Positions 38,731 through 48,775 of a DNA stretch of 64,000 bases are shown in pieces. Position 1 is the stretch's first letter, and each line of letters opens with the position of its first letter. The translations under genes and the position numbers were made by a program. Source of the DNA: Haemonchus contortus (taxonomy: Eukaryota; Nematoda; Chromadorea; Rhabditida; Trichostrongylidae); the NCBI GenBank assembly GCA_000469685.2, contig LS997566.1, positions 41,766,420-41,830,419 on the forward strand, in the 5' to 3' direction. The notes beneath the pieces were generated by a model, which was not told where the DNA came from, did not search any database, and saw only the letters and a program-made list of their open reading frames with translations.

Positions 38731-39146
38731 GCACAGTTCACGATAATTCTTGGTATAACGCTTTCAGTGAATGAATGAAGTTATAGTACAGAATAATGCA
38801 AAAATTTTTATTTTTTTTTACATTTTTTTAATGAGTGTAAGTCTTCAAAAAAGTAATGAGAAAGGGGTTGTACGAGATATGCGTCTGTGACCGTCTGGGT
38901 GTCTCTCACATAAGCGTACTATTCGTTGGCGTTCCAACGTTTGTCGTGAATGGTGCAGCCTTAACAAGGTTGTCATGTCGCGTCCATTTTTGGGTGTGTA
39001 CGTCGGCCAAGCCGGTTTCAGAGCCCTTATAACACCCTGCCGAGATAGTTTTTCGGCCCAATAATATACCACCTACTAGCCTTGTCGTTCACAGATTCAT
39101 CCTGGAGGGAAATCACGGAAACCATTTTCATCGTGTGCTTTGCCTC
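38731..39146. mobile_element. MITE-like repeat with GCACAGTTCACGA-type inverted ends
   Basis: Starts GCACAGTTCACGATAAT and ends with the degraded reverse complement ATCGTGTGCTTTGCC. The inner flank reads AATCACGGAAACCATTTTCA, matching the right ends of the copies at 42.4, 43.6 and 47.9 kb. No protein-coding capacity. Confidence 0.5.
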
Positions 39147-39639
39147 TACTTCGAAGATAGTGGAACAACTGAGACTGTTCGGACTCTGTAGGCCCTGTAC
39201 GTTTCGAATGTCACGTTCTCTCTACGTAGTCCCTGTAAACTTACGTAGTCCACGTGAATGACGAATTTGTGGAACTGGCAGTTGAAATAAACATTCCCCT
39301 AAGAAAAACCTGTTCGACGTACCCCTAATGAAAACCAAGGATGTTCAGTGCATCGGTCACGTGCGTTAAGTCCATTTTCGTCATTAGTCAGTCCGGTGAA
39401 CTGATACACCCCCGATGGTTTCTTCTTGTGGATTTTTTTTGGGAACTTAGCATCAGGAACGTGCCTGGGGTTGCATTCGTGTTAGGAATGATCACAAGTA
39501 TGTTTTAAATGCGAGTATTTTTCTATCACTTGAGGTTGTTATGGTTGGAGAGTACCTTAGCCCTGTCTTGATACGTTACGGTAGTTAGCTGTCAATCCGA
39601 TGAACCAGGGAGGATGGAAATGATCAATTTTGTTCTTTC

Positions 39640-39892
39640 AGCACTGATCATCCTTTTTTCCGGGATGCCCTCACGCATTCGACTTCTCTCCACAATCTTG
39701 GTGGTGCTTGAGTGGTGTTTTTGGCTTGAACAATTGCTTGCGTGGTGTGGCCAACGTGCAAGTCAGTGCTTCAGTCAGTGCACAGACGATGGTACCATTC
39801 AACGGAGGGCGCAAGAAAGGAAGGCGTGGTTGTCTAGGGCAAAGGAAGGCTTGGTTGTCTAGGGCGTATATTAATTAGAGATTCAATCCCCC
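39640..39892 (-). mobile_element. degraded tRNA-derived SINE copy
   Basis: Retains in order the reverse-complement landmarks of the SINE described at 46470: GCATTCGACTT, GTGTGGCCAACGTGCAAGTC, CAGTGCTTC, GAAGGCTTGGTTG (the last duplicated) and AGATTCAATCCCC (box-B side). A C21 run abuts the head. Confidence 0.6.
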
Positions 39893-39923
39893 GGCCCAGA
39901 CTTGGTCGAACCATTTGGTTCTG

Positions 39924-39944
39924 CCCCCCCCCCCCCCCCCCCCC
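39924..39944 (+). repeat. poly-C run (C21)
   Basis: Twenty-one consecutive C residues, the longest homopolymer run in the window; length may vary between individuals or assemblies. Confidence 0.9.
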
Positions 39945-40232
39945 ACTATGAGTGGGTGAGCTAATATCACTAGCTATCGCAAAAGCAAGCTCGTTGGATT
40001 GGGTTTCCCACTAACGCATGATATCAAGGGTTTGCAGATTACCGCTATCGTTTAATCCTTTAGGCTGTTAGCACTTCCCCATCCCCTTCCCCCTCTTCAG
40101 ACATACACTGCGCCGCTGCTTTTTTTCATATAGTTGGCTTAATATAATGATGGCTATGGACAACAGTCAGTCTCGCGAATCGATGAATTCCTCGCGTTCA
40201 CCCAGACATAGCTGTCGAGCAGAATTTTAAAT

Positions 40233-40243
40233 TTTATTTTCAG
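40233..40243 (+). promoter_or_regulatory. TANGO2: probable spliced-leader acceptor of the TANGO2 gene
   Basis: TTTTATTTTCAG ends at 40243, eight bases before the initiator ATG, with no matching upstream coding exon. Confidence 0.6.
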
Positions 40244-40251
40244 ATTACACG

Positions 40252-43200
40252 ATGTGTATGAGCTTCATATTTATTAGCGACAATCCAGATTCGAAGTACA
40301 AGCTCATTATACTGAATAATCGAGACGAATCAGTAGACAGACCAACACTGGAGTTGGATTGGCGAAATGGCGTCCTAAGTGGTAAGCTAAATAACCATCC
40401 AGCACAATGTGGTCCCCTTTGGTTCACCACCTTCGTTTGCCACCATTCTTATTATCTTCCATAATCGACTGCCTGTGAGGGCATATCAGCTTACATCTGC
40501 TCTTTCCAATATTTGGCTGTTCTTCACCTGAAAGTCGCATTTTCTCTGTGGTGAAGCCCAGACTAAACAGTTGAATTTTCCCATGCCTAGAATGCACCAT
40601 GAATTTGGGATAATTGCTGTAGGTTCAGAGTAACTGATGTACCTAACTTTTTGGAAACTGGGCAATGCTGGCCATTCCGCTATGCATTCGTATTCTGTGA
40701 AAAATCCCCAAGCAAGCCGAATCAACGGTTTCGCGCTATAGTTGTTTAAAGAAGGCGATATCTCTGTGATAGGTGTGCACCATATTTTCAGAAAATTTAA
40801 AATTTCTGCTGAAAAACTACTTCAATCTGAACTACATCTCATTGTAGGGATTGATATCCAAGATCCCGTGAGGGGCACATGGTTTGGAACAAATATGGTA
40901 GGAAGCGTTGGAATTTTACTCTCAATTACACAGTCACCATCTGCAAAAAAGCTTCAGCATGGCCGTAGTCGAGGTGACTTTCATATTGAGCAGTGGAATC
41001 TTCCTGGATGTGATTATTATTCAGTGTTCTGCATTCAGGTGGAATCGCTAAAGAGTTTTTGGAGTCTGGGCGTTCATGTGAAGACTTTTTTCCTGAATTG
41101 AGTAGCAAGGCTGATCAATTTAATGGATTTCAATTTTTAGGATTACAAAGGTGGGCTCAGGTGGAGACGTTCAAAAAGTTGGGATGAACGGAATTTAGGA
41201 GTTTGGTAATATAGGGTAAATATTACAGAAATAAGGAAAACCTCTACGAGATGACATCTTTGACAAACATGCTTGTCGACAAAGTGGAACCACGAAAATG
41301 GCTAGCAGGTATGTGTGCAAGACGTGTCTTGATGGAATAAGTCTTCTGTACGTGGGATTTCGGCGATTTGCCTTCAATAATAATCTTTCCAGGGACATAT
41401 GTTTGGGGCAATAGCCCTCCCGATAAACCCTTCCGAAAGGTCGTCGAAGGGCGGAAAATCTTTGAGAAGTATATCGCTTCGTTAAGTCCTGACACCAGCG
41501 TGAATGATCTGATCACTGGACTGATGAAAATCGCTACGGACGAGACAGAGTGAGTGGAACAAGCCTTGTAAGATTTCTCTGGAGCGAGTTGATTATTTTT
41601 TGGGATGCCACACGCATTAAGCTCTCAGCTGTTGCTTTTGTTACCCTCAGTTGATGGTTTCCTTCAATGTACACCTCAAAATGTACAGTGCGCAACGATT
41701 TCTAGGCCGGATGGGCATTTGGTCGTAGCGGGTGAAGGTCTCGCATAAATTTGAAGGCATAGTTCACATTCTGGATATATATATTTATCCAGTAATTCTG
41801 GATAAATAGATTATGATGAAAAATGTAAGATAAGATGGAAAATAGTGCGATCGAGGCGAAAAAACTGCGTGAGTCAGTGTTTCCAAAGCGAAAAAAGGCT
41901 TCGAAAAATCGTTGGAAAGGGGGCTGGACGAGAATGAGCCCAGAAAAAAAAAGAGTAGGGCATTTGGACAAGCTTTATAATGTGTCTCACTGCGTGAGTG
42001 TGGGTCCTGGTGCGAATAACTGACTACGGTAAGCAAAAATTCATTCACTCTTAAGCTTTACTTAACAAAAAAAACCCTAGCAACAGCAAAATAGCCCACT
42101 TATTTCAGGCTGTTGGGGTAGAAAATTAAATAATGGATGGCAATGGTAACAGCGAAAAGAATAGCAGAGAATGAAAGAATAGGAGATAAACATCGCCTCA
42201 TTACTCGGCGATCATCTTACTGTGTGTGGGTCCTAGGGCGAATATTGCAACCTGTATCGCCTCGACACTCGTCTGACGTGACTTCAATCGAGGGGCGGGA
42301 TTACCGGGCGATCCGGTAGCGAGGCTTTCACTGAACCCTGGCTGTTGAATTTTGGGACTGAATAGCCTCCTTCCTGTTACTCTTGGGGGCCACTGGCTAT
42401 CCCTAGAGGGAAAACTCAGAAACCACTTTTATTGTGAACTGTGCCTTTAAATTGTTTAGTCCCAGACAGTTTTCTGTAACCCAGCTAACACCAAAATATG
42501 AGAAGCTTGGTTGATTTCCTGCAACGAGGCAGAAATTGTCCTAGGATATGATTTTGTATCCTGCTGTGGTTTTTGAGGCGATAGTAGTGCTTGGTATCGA
42601 ATTTCGACTTGACGCCCGCACACAGTCCGACCAACCCCCCCCCCCCCCCTTCCGGGAGCAAGGGGAGGAGTGGTTACTTTGTGCCAGAGTTATTTGAGGG
42701 GCCAAACACTGACTTTTTTCATCAGCTAGCCACCGCATGCCATCGTGTAGATCAGATACGCAATCAAAACGTCATAACTATTCCGAAGGTAAATCGAATG
42801 CTATGGCGCACTCCCAGAAAACGAGAAAGATTAGTGCTGTAGACTTTCCACTAACCCTTTATTATCTTTGTATTTTATTTTTAATCTATTTCCTCTGTTC
42901 TACTGATGACAGTTTTTTTTGGAAATTTAAAATGTATTTTCATTAGAGGCGCAGTTCACGAAAATTTTGGGTAATCCAGATTATGATGAAAAATGGGAGA
43001 CAAGATCGAAACTAGTGCAACTGAGGTGAAGAAACTGCGTGCATCGGTGTTTCCAAAGTGAAGAACGGCCTCGAAGAGCCGTTAAAAAGGGGGCTGGACG
43101 AGAATGAAACCAGAAAAATGAAGAAGAGTGGGGCGTCCGGACGAGCTAAACAGTGTGTTTTACTGCGCGCGTGTGGGTCCTTGTGCGAATAACAGACAAT

Positions 43201-44035
43201 GGTAAGCCTAAATTCATTCACTTACAAGCATAAGTGAACAAAAAACTCTAGTAACAGCAAAAGTAGCTCACCTTTATCAGCCCCTAGGAGTAGGAAATTG
43301 AATAAGGGATCGCGGCAGCAAAAAGAAAAATAGAGGAAGAAGGAATGGGAGAAAACATCGCCTCATCACTCGGCGATTAGCTGATTGTGTGAGGTTCCTA
43401 GAACGAATAATAGCGATCTGTATTGTCTCGACACTCGTCTAACGTGACACCAATCGAGGGGCGGGAAGGCGAACTACGGCAGCAACGGGGGTTTCAACAT
43501 GCCCTAAGCGCCGAGATTGTGGGAGCGAGAGGGTCCCTCCTACCACCCATGGGGAGTATTTCTAAAGGAAGAACTCAGTAACCTTTTTATCGTGAACCGT
43601 GCCTTTAATTTGTGTGCATTCATTTGGAGGTGGTTCAAATTGGGTGGAAATGAATTTGTTATAAATGACATCAGGTCTGGATGAATCAGAATCTAAACAG
43701 AGTTTTGAAATTTTGTCATACTTCGACGAGCTCTAAAGCTTGGCACTAAGTCTTGATCTCGATTGTTCAGGTACTGCCCTGACCCACAGCTTGCACTGCA
43801 AACTGAACGGCCATTGGAAATGTATCGACATTACTGCTCAATTATGGTGAAGTTCCCACTGGACATGCTCCGCTTTGGCACGAGATCTCATAGTATTTTC
43901 ATTGTGGATCGCAACAATAATGCAACTTTTTATGAAAATCGTATGGCCGCACCTCCACAAATCGGAAAACCTACTGAATGGGTTGACAAAACCATTACCT
44001 ATAAGTTAGAGCCCATCGGTTCCGAACAACGGTGA
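40252..44035 (+). CDS. TANGO2: TANGO2 / HRG-9 family protein
   Basis: Six exons (40252-40381, 40848-40973, 41039-41150, 41229-41308, 41393-41549, 43771-44035), all GT-AG with matched phases, encode 289 residues, close to the family's usual 275 or so. Residues 1-2 are Met-Cys, keeping the conserved Cys2 of this NRDE family; the NRDE motif is at 23-26 (ILNNRDESVDRP). Other landmarks are GTWFGTN, GRSRGG, DQFNGFQFL, GTYVWGNSPPDKPFRKV and a C-terminal RSHSIFIVDRNNNATFYE strand pair. Family members act at mitochondria/ER, and the nematode homologues HRG-9 and HRG-10 have been linked to moving haem out of storage compartments. That is notable for nematodes, which cannot make haem. Intron 5 (41550-43770) is 2.2 kb because it holds two copies of a MITE-like repeat. 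Identification is strong; the haem role is transferred knowledge. Confidence 0.92.
41808..42450. mobile_element. MITE-like repeat copy 1 in TANGO2 intron 5
   Basis: Parallels 42944-43609 in order: TTATGATGAAAAATG, GAAACTGCGTG, TTTCCAAAG, GGGGGCTGGACGAGAATGA, TGCGAATAACTGACTACGGT, CCTCATTACTCGGCGAT, GACACTCGTCT, CAATCGAGGGGCGGGA, and a right end GTGAACTGTGCCTTTAAA. The minus-strand ORFs of the two copies (both starting MNEF) are homologous because the repeats are, with no recognisable domain. The left terminus was not resolved. Confidence 0.7.
42944..43609. mobile_element. MITE-like repeat copy 2 in TANGO2 intron 5
   Basis: About 666 bases with inverted ends: left AGAGGCGCAGTTCACGA, right TCGTGAACCGTGCCTTTAA. 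It has the same internal order as copy 1 and the same orientation. The copies are clearly diverged, so the insertions or duplication are not recent. A C15 run (42635-42649) lies between the two. Confidence 0.75.
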
Positions 44036-44394
44036 AACCTTTCCCTTTCGTCTGACTAATTCTTTTCGTCACTAATTTTATTCATTTCGAACATAGTATT
44101 GAAGGCCTTTTAAGGTCTCGAGAATATTCAATTTTGCTTTAACTTTACGTGCCATTTCAGATCTTTCTTATTCCGAGAAAGGCCACAAATTTTGATTTTT
44201 CTTCTCTAGTCATATTTTAGTTTTCCATATTCTACTCATTTCACATTTGTTTATCCTTCTGACACTTTATTAGCCATGGCTCTTACATTGACATGAGACA
44301 AACACATTCCAACTGCCGATATCATTTGTTTTGACTTGATGTTTTGTTAACTGCTGTTATGTCGCCGTCGTCTGCGAATCGAAAGTTTCACAAG

Positions 44395-44705
44395 ATTGGC
44401 GATTTGTTGGCAAAACTTCGGTCTCGGACTGGAGTCGAACCTGCGCTTGTGTTTTCCAGGCACCGCGCTCTATATCCCTTTCACCAGCAAGACCTCGCTC
44501 ACTCCGCCTTCTTGATGGAAGCATACTGGGGAGCGGCTCAAAACGTTGTACTTGTGATTGCTGATAATCTATGCCATCAAAAAGGTGAGGGCAAGCAGGG
44601 TCTCGGTAGCGTGATGGATAAAGAGCATGGTGCCTGGAAAGCACAAGTACGGGTTCGACTCCACTGCGAGGCCGAAGTTTTGCCCACAAATTGCCATAAT
44701 TGCGA
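44395..44705. repeat. inverted pair of tRNA-like units (SINE-like)
   Basis: Arms at about 44395-44525 and 44572-44705 are imperfect reverse complements. Each contains a tRNA-like core: on the + strand (right arm) AGAGCATGGTGCCTGG followed by a box B GGGTTCGACTCC; on the minus strand (left arm) AGAGCGCGGTGCCTGG followed by AGGTTCGACTCC. Box B fits the GGTTCGANTCC consensus exactly in both. Both strands therefore encode similar peptides, which explains the two overlapping ORFs of 129 and 110 codons. Most likely two head-on copies of a tRNA-derived element. Confidence 0.7.
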
Positions 44706-45161
44706 GATATCTTTGTTTTATACTGTTAACTGATGCTGATTATAAGCTACTGTATGTTTTAGATTAGCTACAGATTTATTGTGAAGTAAATGACATTTAT
44801 ATTGAGGATACTAATCAGAAATGAAGCTGAAGATCTGAACCGTCGTTTACATCGCATCAACGTTGTGATTAACCTCTGGATCAGCTGGGCTATCTAGTTG
44901 CAGTATGGATTCATTCGGTTCCCAAGGAGAGTATATTTTTGGTAGCGGCGTCGTTTGAACCCACGCTATACCATAATTTTTTTGTTGTTTTTATTTATTG
45001 ACGAGTCCTTTTTTCTATTTGTTGGCATTTCCAAGCGATAGGTCACTCCTGTTTCGTCAGAAAAAAACGGATTTTAAGAAGGTCTTGAAAGCCGTTCAAA
45101 AATTTGGGATTTTTTTGCCATTAATACCCATACAACTTGGTTGTACCGCGCTAAAAAACAC

Positions 45162-45679
45162 CTTAAGGGCACAATTCACGATAAAATTGGTTTCTGAGAT
45201 TCCCCACAGGATAAATTTAGGCCCTCGCGTATACCATACATATCTGGCACTATTAGATCGGAAAATGGCCTAGTTAGGGAGTTATAAAGTCTCAGAGCTT
45301 GGCTCGTGTGTCTCTTCGGACGAGTTTTACCGGCATTTAGAGGCAGCACCGATCACAGGGGAACCCATGTAGGAAGTTCAAACAACATGTCATCACCCAT
45401 AGCGAGAGTGAACGACAGCTCTGTACAGCTCTGGCTTGATGTAGTCAGCTGTTTATGCAGTTGCAGTAACTGGAATCTCATCCGAATACCCCTTCCATGT
45501 AATTTCCGTCATGAAAATGTCGTCCAAACTCTATTTTCCTACTTTTGACGAGCCATATTTTTCCCGAAATCGGCGAATTCTCTCGCTTTCTCCACTACCG
45601 ATGAACTATTTCCAATCTATACTTCCGCGTTTTGGATAAAAGCAGGTTCCTCATAATAACCGTGAACTGTGCCTTTGAG
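45162..45679 (+). mobile_element. dispersed repeat with inverted GGCACAATTCACG-type ends
   Basis: Left end CCTTAAGGGCACAATTCACG, right end CCGTGAACTGTGCCTTTGAG. Its interior (GGGGAACCCATGTAGGAAG, GATGTAGTCAGCTG, CCGAATACCCCTTCC) is shared with the copy at 61523 and, more weakly, with 16860. The interior differs from the pair in TANGO2 intron 5, so the same ends carry at least two internal types. Confidence 0.7.
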
Positions 45680-46469
45680 AAGAATGGCTCTACTCACAGT
45701 CTCTATTTTTTCGCAGGAGTGTGCTAGGCATAGTCTAGGTCTGCTTCATTTTTTGCTTGCCGTCGTAAAACGAACCCCTCATTGATCATTCAACAAATCA
45801 AATTACTTGTTAGATTGTTAAACATACTTGGCGGGTTCTGTGAACATCGCAGTCTGTTTGGAGTTTATCAAAGCAGTCGTGATAAAGAACTTTCTGTTCA
45901 ACGCACGGTGTTGCTGGTATGGTACCGTAAAGACCTACTGAGCCTCATCCTCGTGGAGGAGGTCACCATGCAGTCTGTTTCACATTAATAAAAAAATTTG
46001 AATCCGCCCTCGGCAAATGGTCGCGCCCCTCAGCTTTGATCACGTCGGTGAAAGTGACGACGAACAGGAAAAACAGCGATGTCGCTGGATTCATAGTCGC
46101 ATCAACCTGCGGACGGAAGCTCGCCCGTTGTTCTCACACGGCTCAGGGAACTAAAAAAAACAAAGATCCTGTTCTACCAGTCCACGGCGGCTTCATTCAC
46201 TTTTTTCTAGGAATAGCACGTCATTCAGTGCCTTTCATTTCATTCCAAGTAATTAGTAAGCGCTTAAGCTGCCTAACCTGAGAAAGCGCTGATATAGGAA
46301 TCTAGCTCGAAATGATCTGAAATCCTCAGCTACTACGGATCTACTCTAATCCTTCAGAATCCACCCAGGAGCGCTTCACGTGAACCACTTCACTTTTGAC
46401 CACTACTACGTCAAGATAGTCGATTCCGACAACCTTTTAGTCAGAATAAAATAAAAGGATAACATTTTT

Positions 46470-46746
46470 GGCGTTAATCAATCCCATCTAATGGATGCGC
46501 CCCCGCACTCGGCTTCCATTCAGAATCGTAGTGGCGTAATGAGTGCGTATATGGCCTATACAATGACTTGCGGTGGCCAGACGATGTACAAGTCAGTGCT
46601 TTTATCCTCCCAGACGAGTCTGGTACCAACTCACCGACCCCGGAGGGATGGAAGGCTTGGTTGGACTAGGGGGATAGCGATCGGGCTCGAACCTGCGACC
46701 GTGGGTGTGATATAGTGCGCCACTTGCCACTACACCACCTCCACCC
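46470..46746 (-). mobile_element. tRNA-derived SINE, well-preserved copy
   Basis: Read on the minus strand it begins with a tRNA-like head: GGTGGTGTAGTGGCAAGTGG (box A region, start near 46739), then box B CAGGTTCGAGCCC. It continues with a body containing CAACCAAGCCTTCCATCCCT, CCGGGGTCGG, TTGGTACCAGACTCGTCTGG, GAGGATAAAAGCACTGACTT, CACCGCAAGTCATTGTATAG and ACGATTCTGAATGGAAG, and ends GATGGGATTGATTAACGCC. The same order appears in five other copies in this window. It carries no ORF of its own. Confidence 0.8.
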
Positions 46747-47247
46747 ACCTTTTAGTCATACTTGGGGAAAATGACCCACTCCCCATTCCAAACCGGATAT
46801 CTCTACTACTCGCCGCTCGTCTTCATGGGAGGGCTTAGTACGTTACTATGGTCTACGGCTTTGAGACTCATGGCTCACGTGCCAGACATCTTGCCGAAAA
46901 AACTGTCCGCCGTGTCCTTATGGATGAAAGTTGGGACCAAACTTATTTTAAGCATGGCCAGGTGAAAGCAGAAAAAGAAGTATCTCGTCCAATCCACCTT
47001 GTCCTTCCCAAAGATGAACATGACGAAATCGAGAGAGAGAAAGGTGCTTTTCCCTGTCCATCATCGGTCGCGCGACACAGAAGATCTCGCTCTCATCGTC
47101 ATCAATTTCAGAGACAGAAAAAAGGTGCAAAGTTTTTTCTTCCGAATTCCCATTGCGCAGTTCAGGAAGGCGAACGTCCGGAGATTCACATCCGTCGGTT
47201 CCTCATCACATCTGGATTTTCTCGCGCAATATGTCAGCCTGCCCTCA

Positions 47248-47270
47248 CTTATCACTTCAGTGCTATATAA
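47248..47270 (+). promoter_or_regulatory. GATA site and TATA box of the secreted-protein gene
   Basis: CTTATCA (reverse of TGATAAG) at 47248-47254 is followed nine bases later by TATATAA at 47264-47270. The ATG lies at 47313, so a start about 25-30 bases after the TATA box would leave a short leader. TGATAA sites next to a compact core promoter are typical of intestinal (ELT-2-type) genes in rhabditid nematodes; tissue is inference. Confidence 0.5.
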
Positions 47271-47312
47271 GTGCAGAAGAATGTCGCCGACCTAGCGGAT
47301 CTTCCATCGAAA

Positions 47313-48669
47313 ATGGCCGCAATTATTCGACTGATCGCTCTTACCTGCTGCTTGTTAGTACTCACTGATAGCTTCCCTTGTAACATTACAGTGTGGGTAC
47401 ATTCAAAAACAGACAAAAAGGTGAGTTTTAGAGGTTTCATTTGCTTCAGTCATAGATTTCCTACTTCAAAGGTCCCTGCCCGAAATGTCTTGAATACCTA
47501 TGAATTGGTTGAAGTGGAACCCACCGATGAAGGAAGGGATAAGGGATGTTGACAAAAATCCTCATAACTCATGGGATGTGCCCATGATTCGGCCTCAACG
47601 TGAATTTGAAAGCTTGTTCCCCAAGCACTCAAATCCGTGGGCCAAATGATGTACATTCACCTTATTCAACCATCGCCATAAACATTTTTGAATTTGATCT
47701 ATCCTCCATATGCTCTATAGTGGCATGAGAACTCGTCCGCCTGGGCGTGTTCGTCAGCTGTGCCGCATTTGCGGCCCTTCTTAGGCCAATTCTAAGCTGT
47801 TTTTCGACCCGACAGTATTCGTAGTGTTATGCTCAGGGACCACAGACTCATCCCACGGAGAAGTCAGAAACCATTTTCATCGTGAACTGTGCCTTAGCTA
47901 TCCAGAAATCGGGGTGTAAAAGCTTGATCAATGTGTGCCCCTATTTAAATCTTTCTTTAGATTTATGAAGGCATTTCGATGTAGGCAGGGTCCAGCACTG
48001 ACACCAAATGGGCGTAACCATGAAACGATTATTTTTTATTTCTCATATCCAGGGCTAGTATAAACGGGCGGCACTGCTTCCCTAACCATTCCTGCCGGTC
48101 CCTGTAGCGACTTTTCAAAAGAAACCAAACTATGTTTGTTGCGTTACAGTTCAAAGCTGTCGTACTGGTACCAGCAATCAAAGTTCGATCACTTCCAATG
48201 ATTTTCAAAAAGAAGGATGTAATGAAGAAAGTTAGGGTAAGAGACTTTTTTCTCATTTTTACCAGAACAAAAGCAACGATACCGTATTCCACGTAAGATC
48301 GAAGGCGAAGACTGTGCCAGTAAACATTGGATGATTCGTACTTTCAAATGGAAACACGAACAATGGAAGCCGGCCAAGAATATCTCTGCCAAGTTCCAAG
48401 GTTGGGGATGGTTCAGGTAAGAAGATTTCGATTTTTACAATTTTTATTGAGTTTAATTTGAATTAATTTCTTTTAAACTTGGTGCAGATTGAATTTTTTT
48501 TTGAAATTTGTTTCATACAAATTCGTAAGATCTGCTCTTGCAAACGGACGTGAAAAGTTGATTTTCATTTTGTTCGAATTTCATTTCCAGGGTTCGTGTC
48601 GGAGACGATCTCGTTCCCCATCCAGCGGATCGGCTCGGTATTATGTGCTCTGAAGGAGATTGTCATTAA
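47313..48669 (+). CDS. small secreted protein, four cysteines after the signal peptide, unrecognised family
   Basis: Four exons (47313-47420, 48150-48236, 48274-48416, 48591-48669) encode about 138 residues. An N-terminal hydrophobic signal peptide (MAAIIRLIALTCCLLVLTDS) leads to FPCNITVWVHSKTDKK and FKAVVLVPA, then a basic stretch, a GEDCASKHWMIRTFKWKHEQ block rich in Trp, Lys and His, GWGWFRVRVGDDLVPHP, and a C-terminus IMCSEGDCH. The mature part has Cys in FPCN, EDCA, IMCS and GDCH, so two disulphides are plausible. Exon 3 needs an acceptor at AAAAG/CAACG to stay in frame; the better-looking ACCAG eight bases upstream gives an early stop. I do not recognise the family. It is likely exported or luminal, and the GATA/TATA promoter suggests an abundant tissue-specific product. 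Confidence 0.72.
47830..47896. repeat. fragment of the GCACAGTTCACGA-type repeat family
   Basis: Right-end fragment in intron 1 of the secreted-protein gene: AAGTCAGAAACCATTTTCAT then CGTGAACTGTGCCTTA. No matching left end nearby. Confidence 0.6.
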
Positions 48670-48675
48670 CAAGAA

Positions 48676-48775
48676 CTTAAATCTTTTTTTAATAAATCTA
48701 TCAAAAATGTAAACAGTGCAATATGAAAGGACCTAAATCTTTTTTTAATAAATCTATCAAAAATGTAAACAGTGC
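48676..48775 (+). repeat. tandem duplication of the poly(A) signal region
   Basis: Two copies, 56 bases apart, of a 44-base block (TAAATCTTTTTTTAATAAAT through GTAAACAGTGC). Each carries AATAAA (48691-48696 and 48747-48752) in the 3' UTR of the secreted-protein gene, so two alternative cleavage sites are offered. Confidence 0.85.

Larger units (their letters stand above)
33737..40241. other. intergenic, repeat-bearing, no gene recognised
   Basis: About 6.5 kb. Contents include a G10 run (35732-35741), an unexplained open stretch near 38120-38405 with two adjoining frames (EDALRLMNRPQQM, then an open frame containing MVTEWRNELIQTE and RCPNFLVDLEG before a TGA), a repeat at 38731-39146 with inverted GCACAGTTCACGA-type ends, a degraded SINE copy at about 39640-39892 and a C21 run at 39924-39944. 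The open stretch could be an exon or transposon relic; no family was recognised. Confidence 0.5.
44036..47247. other. intergenic, repeats only
   Basis: Holds an inverted pair of tRNA-like units (44395-44705), a 518-base dispersed repeat with inverted ends (45162-45679) and a SINE (46470-46746). The 140-codon ORF at 46848-47270 has no recognisable domain and runs into the promoter of the next gene, so it is not called. Confidence 0.55.

Noticed and set aside
41785..43221. Two homologous minus-strand ORFs starting MNEF, considered as a small gene family
   Set aside because: Homologous only because the underlying MITE-like repeats are; no domain, different lengths and ends.
44344..44733. Overlapping ORFs of 129 and 110 codons on opposite strands
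   Set aside because: Explained by the inverted pair of tRNA-like units; the similar peptides on both strands are a repeat effect.
46848..47270. 140-codon ORF upstream of the secreted-protein gene
   Set aside because: No recognisable domain; overlaps a shorter ORF in another frame and runs into the GATA/TATA promoter.
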